A DNA stretch of 64,000 bases from Populus alba (GCF_005239225.2 NC_133300.1:11065875-11129874); one strand, 5' to 3'. Positions 12,490 to 24,600 are shown, numbered from the stretch's first letter. Numbers and translations are program-made. Notes: a model not told the origin generated them from the letters alone.

Positions 12490-12720
12490 AATCAATCAAC
12501 AATGTAGCTTACCTTAGGTAGGGTGTATTAGGAGTGATGTGTTTTCCCCTTACACAACTAGTCCCCTTACGCGGACTCTCGCAAACCATTATGTTTCTTG
12601 GTAACCATAATACTAAGTGGCGTTTCCTGAAACTTATAATCATAATCTCATTATTAAACCTAAAATTCCCTTTAATCCAAGGAGGCAACTTCACCCTATG
12701 ATGTCGTGCACGTCATGACA
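12490..12720 (-). repeat. Inverted relative of the 8046-8200 block
   Basis: The minus strand contains the 'ggggactagttgtgtaa' core and ends in 'caccctacctaaggtaagct', matching 8130-8195 in order. The parts before the core are more diverged. Confidence 0.55.
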
Positions 12721-12784
12721 AACACAGGTTTTGATTCGAGATCGAATCCTTTTGAGGAGAGCGGGGATGATGTGAATTAGCCCA

Positions 12785-12986
12785 CAAATACCAATGACCC
12801 ATTACACATTCCAAATGGACCCATCATAAGATCTAAAGCGAAGGCATTGAGAAACATTGATTGAGCTAGTTGAGCAAGTTTTGGACAAGTTTAAACTTTG
12901 GGATTCTTTGGACCATCAAGAGGAGGCCTTGGTGCATTTAAACCATGTGCACGAAAGGCTTAATTCACCCTTATTTAGGTTATGAA
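12785..12986 (+). pseudogene. Second Ty3/gypsy polyprotein C-terminal remnant
   Basis: Translation gives a 'DPLHIPNGPIIRSKAKAL' segment equivalent to the one at 4318-4380. Frameshifts follow, and then a segment corresponding to 'HQEEALVHLNHVHE' (about 12918-12955), ending near 'cttatttaggttatgaag'. It is the same family as 4285-4515 but more damaged. Confidence 0.65.
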
Positions 12987-13430
12987 GTTTCAACAACAAG
13001 GCTGTCAATTTCGTATCAGTTTTGGCTAGCCTTGTTATGTGATGTTTTCATGTGTTTTGTGAATTCCTAACTTATCAACTTCTCGTTCTAGAACCCCCAA
13101 ATCATGGCTTAGTTTTTCGCATCGTTGATCTACAATCCTTCTCTGTTCCCTCTCCCTTAGTGAATACATGACACAGATAAGGGAAAAAAAAAACAAAAAC
13201 ACGATAAAAAGAATAGAGTTTATAACAGGAAGAACACTGATTTAGATTCGAGATTACGAATCTGACTTTTGTTTGGACCAGAACTTGTTGAAAAAAAACA
13301 AACAAATACGAAAGTGATGAAAATGACTTAAACAACAACCAAATATCAAAATATGATGATAGTATAATGGCAGGAATGAGATCTACAGAAACAAAACAAG
13401 TTTTGAAAGATAACACCAAACAAATCCGTT
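12987..13430. other. Element interior or intergenic, nothing recognised
   Basis: No coding domain. Probably part of the segment that separates the gypsy tail at 12785-12986 from its LTR fragment at 15095. Confidence 0.35.
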
Positions 13431-13432
13431 AT

Positions 13433-13915
13433 GACAAAAACAAGACCCAATTTAGGAACCTAAAGAAACCGATATCCAAATGACCTTAAATTTAATATGT
13501 AGGACTACAAAAGTATGAAAACACCAAAACTCAATTTATAGGCCGTTCTCTTATTTCTAGGTACCCAAACTCCTTGTATGATCAGTTTGCGGCAGAATTG
13601 AACCTCCAATTAAAACCTCCAAAAGCCGATATCAAAATAAGCCCAAATTTAATATATGGTGCTATCTCATCCCCAATACACATAATATGAAGTTTCAATT
13701 GATTCTAAGGTGGTTTGCTTATGGTTCACTACTAGTAGTGCTTCTACGGCAGAATTGAACCTCGAATTAAAACCTCAAGAAAACAATATCAGAATAAGCC
13801 CAAATTTTACATTTGATACGATCTCACCCCTAATAGACTAAATATGAAGTTCAAATTGATTCTGATGTGGTTTGGTTATGGTGAACCAAGAGTTGTGTTT
13901 CTGCGGCAAAAAGTG
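13433..13915. repeat. 157-bp tandem repeat (two full units plus partials)
   Basis: 'cggcagaattgaacctc' occurs at 13590 and 13747, and a truncated 'cggcaaaaagtga' at 13904, giving a period of exactly 157 both times. Within each unit come 'aattaaaacctc', a 'gatatcaaaataagcccaaa'-like block, 'ctcatcccc' or 'ctcacccc', and 'gtggtttg(c/g)ttatggt'. An older, diverged unit precedes them from about 13433. Confidence 0.85.
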
Positions 13916-14142
13916 AATGATCCTTCAAATTTCAACTAATCCCTCTTTAACTCTCTTTATTTGTTTTTTTATATATACTGATATGATTAGAAATAGTAAC
14001 AAGATGAAATATAATTATTATTTTTTAGATGATGCAGACACGAAGAACAAGAAGATGGACGCAAACACTGAAAAACTTAAGGGAACGCTAAAAAAAAAAA
14101 GAACAAAAATAGCAGAATGATATGACCTTGTTTCAGAGCCTA

Positions 14143-14154
14143 GCTCTGATACCA
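14143..14154 (-). other. Retrotransposon primer-binding site (tRNA-iMet type)
   Basis: On the minus strand the sequence is TGGTATCAGAGC, the standard plant LTR-retrotransposon primer site complementary to the 3' end of initiator-methionine tRNA. It lies 2 nt after the '...cgcatca' end of the minus-strand LTR at 14157, the expected spacing after a 5' LTR. Confidence 0.85.
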
Positions 14155-14156
14155 AC

Positions 14157-14640
14157 TGATGCGAACCTCGTGATCACATGGTCACGCAACCCACAATCAA
14201 GATTGAGATCTGATCCCGAAAAGCCGAAAGAGGTTTGATAAGAGTGTGACACAATGGAAACCTGCCCCAAGGCACCAACACTATTGAAATGAGTAGAATG
14301 ATGCCACGAAGCCAGTTAATCTTCGATAAGTCAGATTCAGTTCGTTCAAGAACTAAAGAATGCAAGAATCACTCTCACACGTTAAAACTGAAAAATTCAG
14401 AATAATATTCATCAAAGCTGCTGAAATTTTGGCTTACATGAGTTTAGATAGTTCTTGAAAAATTAACCCTAATGGACTTATATGAGGTCCACTCAAAAGT
14501 GACCCAAAACCCTAAACTGAAAAGCCCATAACCTGATCCAAACAAGCCTTGGATCATAGCTCAAAACAAAGTTTTAATTAAGCCCAAAATGAAAGAAAAT
14601 AATAAAAATAACTAATATGTCATTAAATACCACTAGTCCT
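14157..14640 (-). mobile_element. 5' LTR (inverted relative of 4530-5174)
   Basis: The reverse complement aligns in order with about 4700-5174, including the 'gattaactggctt(c)' and 'cttgattgtgggttg' landmarks and the shared terminal '...ggttcgcatca'. The primer-binding site follows it. The LTR's outer end, at higher coordinates, is uncertain and may reach about 15090. Confidence 0.75.
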
Positions 14641-15094
14641 TCTTTCCTTGTGTAGCTAGGATGAATAAGGAATCCTTATAAGAAAAGGATTAAAAAACAT
14701 TAATGAATCACTGCCACACTTGTAGATTATATTGCAGCTCATTAATGATCCTTGTGGAACTAGGAAATTCCCAAAACGAACTGTCACATCCTTGTAGGAA
14801 AAGAATCCTAATAAAATAGAAAGTCCACAAGTCAAATGGAAGTAAATAACAAAATCCATACAGCCTCTGTTGACCAGTATTGCGGTTCATTCCCGAACTC
14901 CGATTGACCTGAATATTTAACCCAAGGTAGTAAGATATGTCTGGAGAGTCCACATAAAATATTAGCTCAATCCAATGGTCGGATTGAGAATTATGAATGT
15001 TGTTGTAAACCTGGACTATTGCGCATTTTACGCCAAAATCTGAATCTGACCTTACTTGGGTTGTATCACAGGGCTGAACCGTATCAATAGTGCA
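14641..15094. other. Probable outer part of the minus-strand LTR
   Basis: Contains 'tccaatggtcggattgagaa' at about 14969, wording typical of plant LTR U3 regions. No match to the other LTR copies could be followed by eye here. Confidence 0.3.
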
Positions 15095-15375
15095 ACATTA
15101 TAGGCTATAAGTAAGTATTGTTTCAGACCTACAATGTTTTATTTTTCTTCTTCTCTTCTCTTCTCACAATAGATAAAGACTTTTTATTTTTATTTTGTAA
15201 CTACAACCTAAGATTTATTTGGGTTTAATTATTACTTTGTTTTCAGCTAGGATTCAAGACTTATTTGGATCAGGATTTGGGCTTATTAGTAAAAAAAATT
15301 ATGTTAGTTTTTGCGAGTAATTCAGCTTATATGGGTAAATTTATTGTAGTTAATTTTTCAAAACTATTTAAAAAC
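15095..15375 (+). mobile_element. Truncated LTR copy, plus orientation
   Basis: It matches about 4613-4890 in order: 'ggctataagtaag', then 'ttctcttctcacaatag', then 'tttgttttcagctaggat', then 'gttaatttttcaaaacta'. It lacks the right-hand 280 bp. With 12785-12986 it probably represents one plus-strand element split by the minus-strand segment between them. Confidence 0.65.
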
Positions 15376-16015
15376 ATGTTAGAATCTATGTTCTCTTAAA
15401 TAATATATACAAATTAAAGTTAAACATGTATAGAAATAAGATGTGTGTGTATGCAAAAAGAAGCTATCTCAAGGTTAGGCAAATACCCAGAATCAATCTT
15501 ATAAAAGTTATTCCATAGGATACAAGTGAGGCACCACAAATAGTATGCAAAACATATACAAAAACATAACGATAGAAACTTTAATATAAAAAATAAATAA
15601 ACTAAATGTATTTTTTTTTATCATACCATCAGTTGCCAATGTACCTGAATAGTAAGAAAATATGAAATACTTAACTCAAGAGCTTTATTCATTGCTCATA
15701 TGTCAAAAAAACAATAAATTAGGCTCTTAGAAAAATGTTAAAGAGGATGGCCATGTCCTTGTTATTATATAAAGTTCAAACCAAGCCACCCATTTGCTAC
15801 CTAGACGACCATCAGTTATATGAAGGAGTGATATGACATTATGCAAGTGCATTAATATATAAGTCCATGCATTCAAATACGAGGGGAAAAAAAATTATAT
15901 GCAGGTGTGTATTGTGAGAAAATTTTATAAATTTGTTGTTTTTTTTTCCTCGGGTGATCTTTGAATATTTTGTACATTCCTTAATTCATACGATTTAATC
16001 ATATATATGGGCGTC
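15376..16015. other. AT-rich intergenic, nothing recognised
   Basis: No coding potential or repeat structure that I can support. Confidence 0.4.
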
Positions 16016-16641
16016 ATAGTTATTAAACCCGATCTAGGAGTTAACTCAGTCAATGAGCTAAGTTTGGGGTTACACAGGTTGACCTGGGTCAACCCGGAAA
16101 AATTAAATAAAATTAAAATTGTAATATTTCATATGAAAAAATTAAGAAATAATCCATATAAATATAAGCTATACATGTTGTAAATAATGAAGTTTAAAAG
16201 ATTTTTTCAAAAGATTTTTTATCTCACATTAAAGAAATATAATTTTTTTTCTTGTAAAGTTAGAGTGCATATACTAAAGGGCTTTATCCCACATTGAAAA
16301 AATAATTTTTTTTTTGTGAACATAAAGTATATATATTAAAAAGTTTCAAATCCCACATTGAAAAAATAAAATATTCTTCTAGTATTTATATAGTGAACTA
16401 TGAAAAGAGTTAATAACTAATTAAAAAAAAAAGGAGGGGTTTCTAGTTAGGAGAAAAAACATATTTTAAAAAAAACGAGTCTCTACCAGGTTTTGCCAAG
16501 TCTCCTGGGTCACTGATCGACTCGGCGGGTCAAATGGGTTCTGCCGAATTTTTGCTTCATCCAGTCTTTTATCTTACCCGGACCGGTCCAGCCACCGAAT
16601 CCTGGGTCAACTCATCAGGTCGGTCCTGGTTTAATAACTAT
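16016..16641. mobile_element. MITE-like element with terminal inverted repeats
   Basis: The left end 'atagttattaaaccc' (16016-16030) and right end 'ggtttaataactat' (16628-16641) are inverted repeats over 14 bp. The interior is non-coding and mixes AT-rich DNA with GC-rich phrases such as 'gttgacctgggtcaacccgg' and 'ggaccggtccagcc'. About 626 bp. A clear target-site duplication is not visible. Confidence 0.65.
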
Positions 16642-17010
16642 AATATATACTAAAGGGTTTCAAATTCCACATTGAAAAAACAATTTTTTTCTTGTGAACA
16701 TAGAGTATATATACTAAAGGGTTTCAAATCCCACATTGAAAAAAATAAAACATTATTCTAGTATTTGTATAGTGAACTTTGAAAATGGTTAAAAATCAAC
16801 TAAAAATATTGAAAAAAGAGGGTTCTATGGTTATGAGAAAAAACACATTTGGAAATAAAAAAAACAGGTCTTTACCAGGTTTTGCCAAGTCGCCTGGGTC
16901 ATGAATCAACCTGACGGGTTGACCGAGTTTGACTATTTTTTTGCTCTTGCTGGTCTCTCACCTTTCCTAGATCGGTCGAGCCACTGGGTCAATCTACTCA
17001 ATCAATTTAA
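16642..17010. repeat. Partial tandem copy of the MITE interior
   Basis: The phrases of 16270-16610 return in the same order: 'actaaagggtttcaaat', 'cccacattgaaaaa', 'accaggttttgccaagtc', 'cctgggtcat', 'gatcggtc(g)agccac'. This copy lacks clear outer inverted repeats. Confidence 0.65.
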
Positions 17011-17329
17011 ATTAATAAAATATGGCGTGTTTGTATTGTGAGAAAAACTATTGATTGTTATTTTGATGGTAAAATAGTAATATTAATATTATAAGGGGTT
17101 TTTTAATAATTATTTAGAATATAATGGTAATCATATAAATATCTACAACATGAAACTATGAAGGTAAAATGTAATCGGCAGTAATCTTGGGAGTCTCGGA
17201 GTAATTTGCCTTTTTTATATACGATTTACGATACATCATTGCATTTACTATGGTTAAGTTTTTGCACCCATGGCTTGAATTGAGACCATTCTAATAGATG
17301 GTAGATTTATAAAATGGATGTGAAGTTAG

Positions 17330-18255
17330 TATTTTAAAATGGATATATTAATAGAAAAGTCTGTTTAGAGTATTCTGTTTATTGTGATAATTTTTGTGGT
17401 TATAATTTGAAAAAAGTTATTTTATAAAAAGTATTTTTGGTTGAGGTTGGTGTGGTGTGTGTGTGTGTAATTAAAACTGTGGTTGAAATTGAGGTTAAAT
17501 AAAAAATAGTTTAATTTGTTTGGATCAACATTCTTTTCAAATTAAGATTATAAAATAAATAAAAAAGATATATATTAATATTGATGGTTTTTAATTTAAA
17601 TATTGTATATTTAACTACCATTATTACATCGTTAAATAAATAATACTTTATATTACATATTTTTGTATTATTCCATTAACTTATCTACAATTTCATCACA
17701 TATGAAATTCTTTTTTTTTTCTTGGTAAGCATCACATATGAAATTCATCTGATAAGGACTATAATTTCCATGGTTTTTTGAGTGTGCAACAAAATCAAGT
17801 AAAATATCATCAAAAACAAAATTGGAATTGCAATCAAATTCCACAAATGTTACATCATCGTGCAATGTTCTTCTATTTTATGTGGTGTTATTAAATAATA
17901 TTAAACACTAATTTTTCGAGTAGAATACAATTTAAAAATATTTTTTTTTTTTACTAGATCAGACGCGGTCCAATGAACGGTGGAGACATTGTTCATGTAA
18001 ACAGTGCGCAAGTGAATTATTCAGTTGACAGACACGAGAAGAAGTAGGTGAATTATTCAACTTGCAGATGCAAGAAGAAGCAGCTCTTAGCTACTTTGTG
18101 GAACTAGCAGTTTCAACCCAAAATACATGGGTCCCACATAAACAGTTAAGTGTTTTTTTTTTTTAATCAAACATGATATTTACGCGATTGACTTAAAAAG
18201 CTAGTGTTTTTAAATGGATATCTTGATAAAGAAGTATGTTTAGAGTAAGTTGTTG
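17330..18255. repeat. Segment flanked by ~50-bp imperfect direct repeats
   Basis: About 17330-17380 and 18200-18252 share 'agtattttaaaatggatat' or 'agtgtttttaaatggatat', an 'aaaagtctgtttagagta' or 'gaagtatgtttagagta' block and similar spacing. Between them lie a (GT)n run near 17455, a 65-codon minus-strand frame (17668-17865) with no family I can name, and a 'ggtccaatgaacggtg' block. An inserted non-autonomous element is plausible. Confidence 0.45.
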
Positions 18256-21099
18256 GTTAAGTCAACTCATGAGTTAATTCGAGATAACTCATTAAACACT
18301 ATTTAACCTAATAAAAAACAAAAAACAAATTATAAACTTTAATTTTTATTGAAAAACAATAAATTAAATAATAATTTTTTAAAAAAAATCAATTAAAAAA
18401 AATCAAATCAATTGGGTTCACCTATTAAACATGTCATCTGGGTCATGAGATGGAGAAAACCTATTAAAAATCAAATATAGCGTTGAAAGACCTGTAATTC
18501 GGATCATGAGATCAAGATAATTTTTTAAAAAGAAAAAAAAAAAACCAGATTTAACAAGGATTAAAATATCAAAACCTACAACTTTGATCATGAAACTAAA
18601 ATATCCTAGTAGCAAATAAAAATAGATGATGAAGCTCAATTTTTAACTGATTTAATATTAAATTTTAAATTTAAAAAAAATAAAAAAAGAGTCATCTTTA
18701 AAAGAAAAAAAAAATGTATCCTTAGAATTGTGAATTTAAAAACTAGCTTGAATCATCTAAGAATCAGACTGAACCAAGTTGAACTCACTTGAGAGAATCC
18801 AAATATGTAACAATAAATATAGTAAAAAATAAAATAAACCTCAATTTAGCCCTAACGTATTATCCCATTATCAATGGAGTTTTAAATGTTTTGAATTTAT
18901 TGATTTTTCCCCAAATGTAATTAACATTAGATCATGCCATCCATCTATCCAATCTGCATGTGTTCGCTAAATGCTTTCATCCTCAATGCCAAAATAAGCC
19001 TATGATTTCGCTAGTCTTTCCCTTTTTACATAATTTAGGATTTTGCTACAATTATTCATAACCCCTAACAATTATGGATAATTGTGGCAAAAATCCTAAA
19101 TTAGGATTTGCTAATGTAAAAAATTAAAATTATTTATTTATATATTTTTTATATTTATCATTATCATAAATTTATTTTCATTATATATCTAATACAAATA
19201 TTTTTTTAATTAATAATATAATTTTTTCATGATAATTTTTAATTTGAATATAGATTATCACAAATACAAAACATTAAGATGACTATTATAAACTATGGTT
19301 TTGATTTTTTATGAAAAATAATTATAATCTTGATGTATCTTTTTTATTTTCTTTGAACAAATCATCTTTGGTATCAACTAAGAAACATATTCATCAATTT
19401 TCTATTGAAAATAAAACTAAAAATAGAAAATAGAAAATAGAAAAGAAAAATAATTTTCTATTAATTATGAACATTCCCTAGAATTTTCCTTAAAAGTGAA
19501 AACTAATTTTGAAATCTTTTGAAAACTTCTTTTTCTTCGGTTCTCAAAAACTTTTGGAGATCGAATCCTAATTTTTATTTATTCTTAAAAAAAAAAAAAA
19601 AACTTAACCGAAGAAGCTTATGCATTTTGTTGGAAACAAAAACAAAAATTGAAGACTGAAAAGAAGCTCCTCTCATCTTTTATTTTCTTTTCTTTTTTCA
19701 TTTCCCCCCAGTTTTTAAATGTCATCCCTATTTTTTTTAATCCTTGGTATTATCTAATTTTATGAGATAAAATTTTAAATTATAGTGAAAACACAAGATT
19801 AAAAGAAAAGGGATTGCAATGTAAAACATGAAAAAAATACAGGGAATCTGAAAACACAAGATTAAAAAAAAAGGGATTGCAATGTAAAACATGAAAAAAA
19901 TACAGGGAATCTTAAAGCTTTTAAAATTTTGATTCTGATTCAAAAGTTTATTTTGTTTATTTTCTAGTTTTTGAATTAAAGAAAGAAAGGAAAACATTGC
20001 ACAAGAGCACATTCTAGACATGAAAAAAAACAATTTTTATATCAATAGGTATCTTTTATTGAGAAGAGTTTTAATAAAGCTGATATTTCTTTCTAAACTT
20101 CATGGGAAAAAATTATATTGGGATTTGTTTATTTGTTTATTAGGTGATTTTTATTTGTTAGAGTGATTTTGGGCTGTCTTGAATTATTAAGTGATTGTGT
20201 TTTGGAGATGTTTTTAGAACAAAAAACTGAAAATTGAGTTTCTAGTTTTAAAATATTTAGATTCTAATTTTTCATTCACTAAAAAATTTAGATGATGACA
20301 AGTCACCTATCACCCTCTAAAAAAAAAAAAAACCATCAGGCGTGACCTTTATTATTATAAAGCTAGGGGCATGGGCTTCATCCATCAATGGTTAACCCTT
20401 TTTTTTTTTTTTTTCCTTTCTTTCTATTAATTACATTTTACATGAACTAAAAGATTTATAATTCACCTACTTGCAAAGCAATGAAACAGTGCCTTTTTTA
20501 TTTTATTTTTTTATTTTTAATTTTATCTTTCTATAACTTCTTTTTTATATTGTAACATTATTTTTTAATATTGAATTGATTAAAATAGAACTTTGTATTT
20601 TTTTTTTCAATTTATTTTTTATAATGTTATTTAATTTTATAACCTAAGTTTAGAAAATTAACTTAAATTCACTCAAATGAATTAATTAAAAATTAAATTT
20701 TATAATTTATTTTAATTTATATTTTATCGAGTTATTAAGATTTTTTACCCGAGCTCTATTTTTAACAAACCAACATGAATTAATCTAGTAACCAATGAAT
20801 TAATCTAAGTTTATGAAAATGCTTTCCTTAGTTCATGTGATTTTTTTTAGCAAGAAAACACTTTTTTTTTCACATTTAAAAAATTAATTACAATATATTA
20901 CCATTTTAATATTCTTTTAAAAAAAATTCATTTAATATGTTAATAATATTTTAAAAAAAAATTATGTTAAATGACCTGCAACTTAACGCATGCCAATAAT
21001 CAGCTCAACACGAGACATGATCAAGTGAATACCTAGCAACCCTGTTGTTTCATATTTTATTCTCTTGATAAACTTATCGTGGGTTAATGGGCAGGCTCC
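18256..21099. other. AT-rich intergenic DNA with simple repeats
   Basis: Long A and T runs, no supported gene. One clean tandem duplication (19787-19912) is listed separately. Confidence 0.5.
19787..19912. repeat. 63-bp tandem duplication
   Basis: The unit beginning 'gaaaacacaagatt' at 19787 repeats at 19850 with only one visible base difference (G to A in the purine run), and each copy ends 'tacagggaatct'. Confidence 0.95.
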
Positions 21100-21626
21100 A
21101 TTCTACTTGGAGCTATTCTATTCTGCACTCTGTAGCATCTTCAACTTCAGCCCCTTTTTATGAAATCAACGTTCAGGTTACAATTTAAAATAAGAAAAAG
21201 AAGGGGGGGGGGGGGGTTGATGATAGCACACTCACCATTAAAACCAAAATTAATAATTTTACATGTACATAGAGTTGGAGTTCGAGCTTTTTTCATAACC
21301 CATTTGAAAACGTAGTCGACCATCAAACTGGCCAATTTTGCTCACAGAAAGTGCCCTTCAGATTGCTCTGCACCACACTTTTTTGTCTTGTCAACCCAAC
21401 CTCTTAGACGCAATTCATACAGGTATTTTGCATGCAACCACGGCACCTTGAACTTGTGTCTTAATCATCTTAGCAGACCATAAACTTTAAAGAGGCCAGT
21501 GAGCAAGGGAATCTATAACCAGCTATATATCCCAGTTTCTTAAAACAGCATCTCCAGCTATGGCTAATGGTTTGCATGCCAATTCCCAAGTTGAAGTTTC
21601 AAAATCACTAGCAGGAGTCCAACTCT
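21100..21626 (-). other. Probable 3' UTR and downstream region of the PP2A B' gene
   Basis: It lies directly after the stop codon of the minus-strand gene and is less AT-rich than the DNA beyond it. A 13-base G run is present at about 21205. The exact poly(A) site was not identified. Confidence 0.4.
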
Positions 21627-24600
21627 CTACCCAGATGGTGCCCGCCTCGTGATTTTGGGGGAGATGAGCACTGGCTCATTACTTGTAGCTTTCATTGCAG
21701 CAATCTCCTCCAAGCGTTTCCATGTAGCTTCACGTTTCGACTTAATCTCATTCTCTCGTGATTCCTCTTTCTGAAACTTGAGTAAACACTCCTCAAAGAG
21801 CTCTGGGTCGATATCAGAAAAGATCTTGCGAACATTCAGTGTCAAGCTTTGTACTGCTTGATTCCAGTGCTGTCTTGCATTTCTCTCCAATGCCGGGAAG
21901 ATGATTGGCAGTATGACTCTGTGATTCTGTTTGATTAGGTTCTCAATGTGATCATTGTTCCACAAGAACAGAGCCGTCTCTGCCACCTACAAATAAAGGA
22001 GTTACATGATTGAATGCGTACAGCATGGGATAGCAACATACCACTAACCATACTATATATTAGCACTAAACTGCATGTAAGCTTGTAACAAATTGAATGT
22101 GCAAGACAAAGGGGAGACAGAGACCAGTGCACTGATTATAATGCCACACAGCGTATATACTACTAAGTCTAAACAGAAATGTTGAATGTAGAAAAAGAAA
22201 GAAAGAAAACTCTAAACAGAAATCCAAGTTCATCTCAACAATGATATGATGTCAAAGAAAGAACATTTTTTTGGAGTTCTTCTAACTAAAAAAGCCTCTA
22301 TCCAAGAACACAGTGGCATGACCATTCTATACAAATCCTGAAATTAGTTCCATGAGTGCTTGTGAGGGTGGGCATGCTGGATTGTGGGCTTTGTAAAGTC
22401 TCACATGAATGTATGTGGTTCTAGTTTAAATTTCAAGTTTTATTGCAATCACTTTAAAACATCTAAATTATACAAGAGCATCTGCCTTGCACGCAGCATT
22501 TGAAGGAAACAAGGGCCCCAAATTAATTAGAACTCTTATCTAGTCTATAGATTGCAGGGACAGGGATAGATTTGGATAATGGTGTGGGGACATGAATTGT
22601 ATGATGCATCCTGAACCTGCCCCACTATGATTGCTAATAACTTACAAACTGCTCCCGTTTAACAGAGTTTCCAGGTATGAAGAAAGCACAGTTGAGCTAA
22701 GAGGACAATTCCCCTAAATAAAACTTTACTTCTATAAGCCTTGATACCAAAGTAAATGTGATGGAACTTCATCAGCAACTTCTCCCCTCAAAAGCAAAAC
22801 TCTGCCCAGGGTACACTATGATATCATTTTCCATAATTCTGATCCACATAAATTCTTTTTAGTGCCTTCTAATTATAGCAAGTCGCTCTTTCATGAATCA
22901 TCTTTAATCGATTATCCATCATTTTCTCTGTGACTGGTGCAGTCCACCCTCTACATATGTTTCTAACAATATGATCGGGTCTAATCATATATAAAGATTC
23001 ACTTGAAGTGAATCAGCCTATCACATAGGATCTAAATCACAATTCCCACAAGTTAAAGACAAAAAAGAAAATCCTTTTGATTTCACTTCAATCCTTTTAT
23101 CACTGCATATATGCTGCCAAATCATTCCCTCCCACCACAGCCATCAGGCCCGTATGCTCTACATGATTCCTTACCATACAGAACAAGCTAAAATAAAGCA
23201 ACCTCTATCAGGGGGCATACATATGTGGTCCATGTATGATATAATTGCTAAAGAAAAACAGTCATTGTGCGCACACCAAACTGCATATATTAAAGCTGCT
23301 GCATGGGGATTGTAGATGGTACCATAAACAAGTGACTGCCATCAACAAGTGTCATTGAAGTGAATTATTAATAGCAAACAAAACCATGGTCCATCACTCC
23401 ATCGTAACCCATATTTCATCCATATATAGAGTGATTGTTTCAAGCTGGTGTGATGATGGATTGGTATCAGAACATTAACCAAGTGCATGACAAGAAAAAG
23501 TCTGCTCATCCACAAGATATTCATATTAAATGCATTCTGAAAACTCCATTACAGAAGGTTGCAGCTATAGCAATGTACACAGAAACTTATAAAACATAAT
23601 TAATCAGATAGCAAGCACCTACAAAAGTGACACAACCCTCCTTTCCAAATCACTTATGTCAGGGTCCTGAATAATCAACAATTAAACATGAATCTGGGAC
23701 TTGCATTGCAGTTTGTTGATTGTTCAGATTCTCAACAGAAATTACAAAAAATCTTTATTTACAACTTTGAAAATGCATTTTTGCTCACCATTACAGCACG
23801 CATTTGGCCTTAAAAATACTGTAAATACTGATTTATTCCTCAACTAGTTTCTCTGATACAACAATTCTGGCTAGAAGTCCAATCAAGTAATTCAAATCAT
23901 CTAAAGCTCATTAAAGTTTGCCATTTCCTTAAGTATTTTCATGAGGAGCAAAAAGGAGAACCGGTAACAAGTAAAAATTGACGAAGTTAATAAACTACGA
24001 ACCTGAAAATGCAAACTACACAAGCAACAGCGAATATGGCAGAACAAGGGCACCATACAGCGCTGGAAATCTGCTGGTTGTGTTGCTTCTAAAACTTCCT
24101 CCAACTCATTTAAAAACATAACCTCTTTCGAACTATTTGTGATTGGCCAATACTTCAGCATCCCCCGTATAACAGTATCAGCAAGCTTGCAGTCTTTCTC
24201 CACAAATTGAGTAATGCAGTATGATAATTGCTGGTGATACATTGGCAAGCATTTTGGTTTGTGAAGTGGAATGAGAGCTCGAACAAGGAAAAGCTTGTGC
24301 TCTTCTTTCAGAGGCAGAGCAAACCCATTGATTATACTTCCCAGAATCTCTAATAGCTCTGCAATCCCATTATGCTTCTCAGTTTCAAAAATAAAGCGAT
24401 AGAAGATGTTATTAATTGCTTTCCTGATGAATGGCCGATGCACCATGAATTTCCCATATATACGATGCAAAACTGTTTTCAGATACTCCCTCTCTCTGGG
24501 ATCCTCTGAATCAAAAAGATCTAACAACCTGAGAACAAATGAGTGATCAACGTACCTCTTCGCTAACTTTGCATCAGTTTCAGTTGACGCCACAAACCTC

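Noticed and set aside
13590..13915. CRISPR-like array
   Set aside because: The repeats are contiguous 157-bp units without spacers, in a plant genome.
14143..14154. tRNA-like sequence
   Set aside because: It is only the 12-base complement of the initiator-Met tRNA 3' end next to an LTR end, without cloverleaf arms; a primer-binding site, not a tRNA gene.
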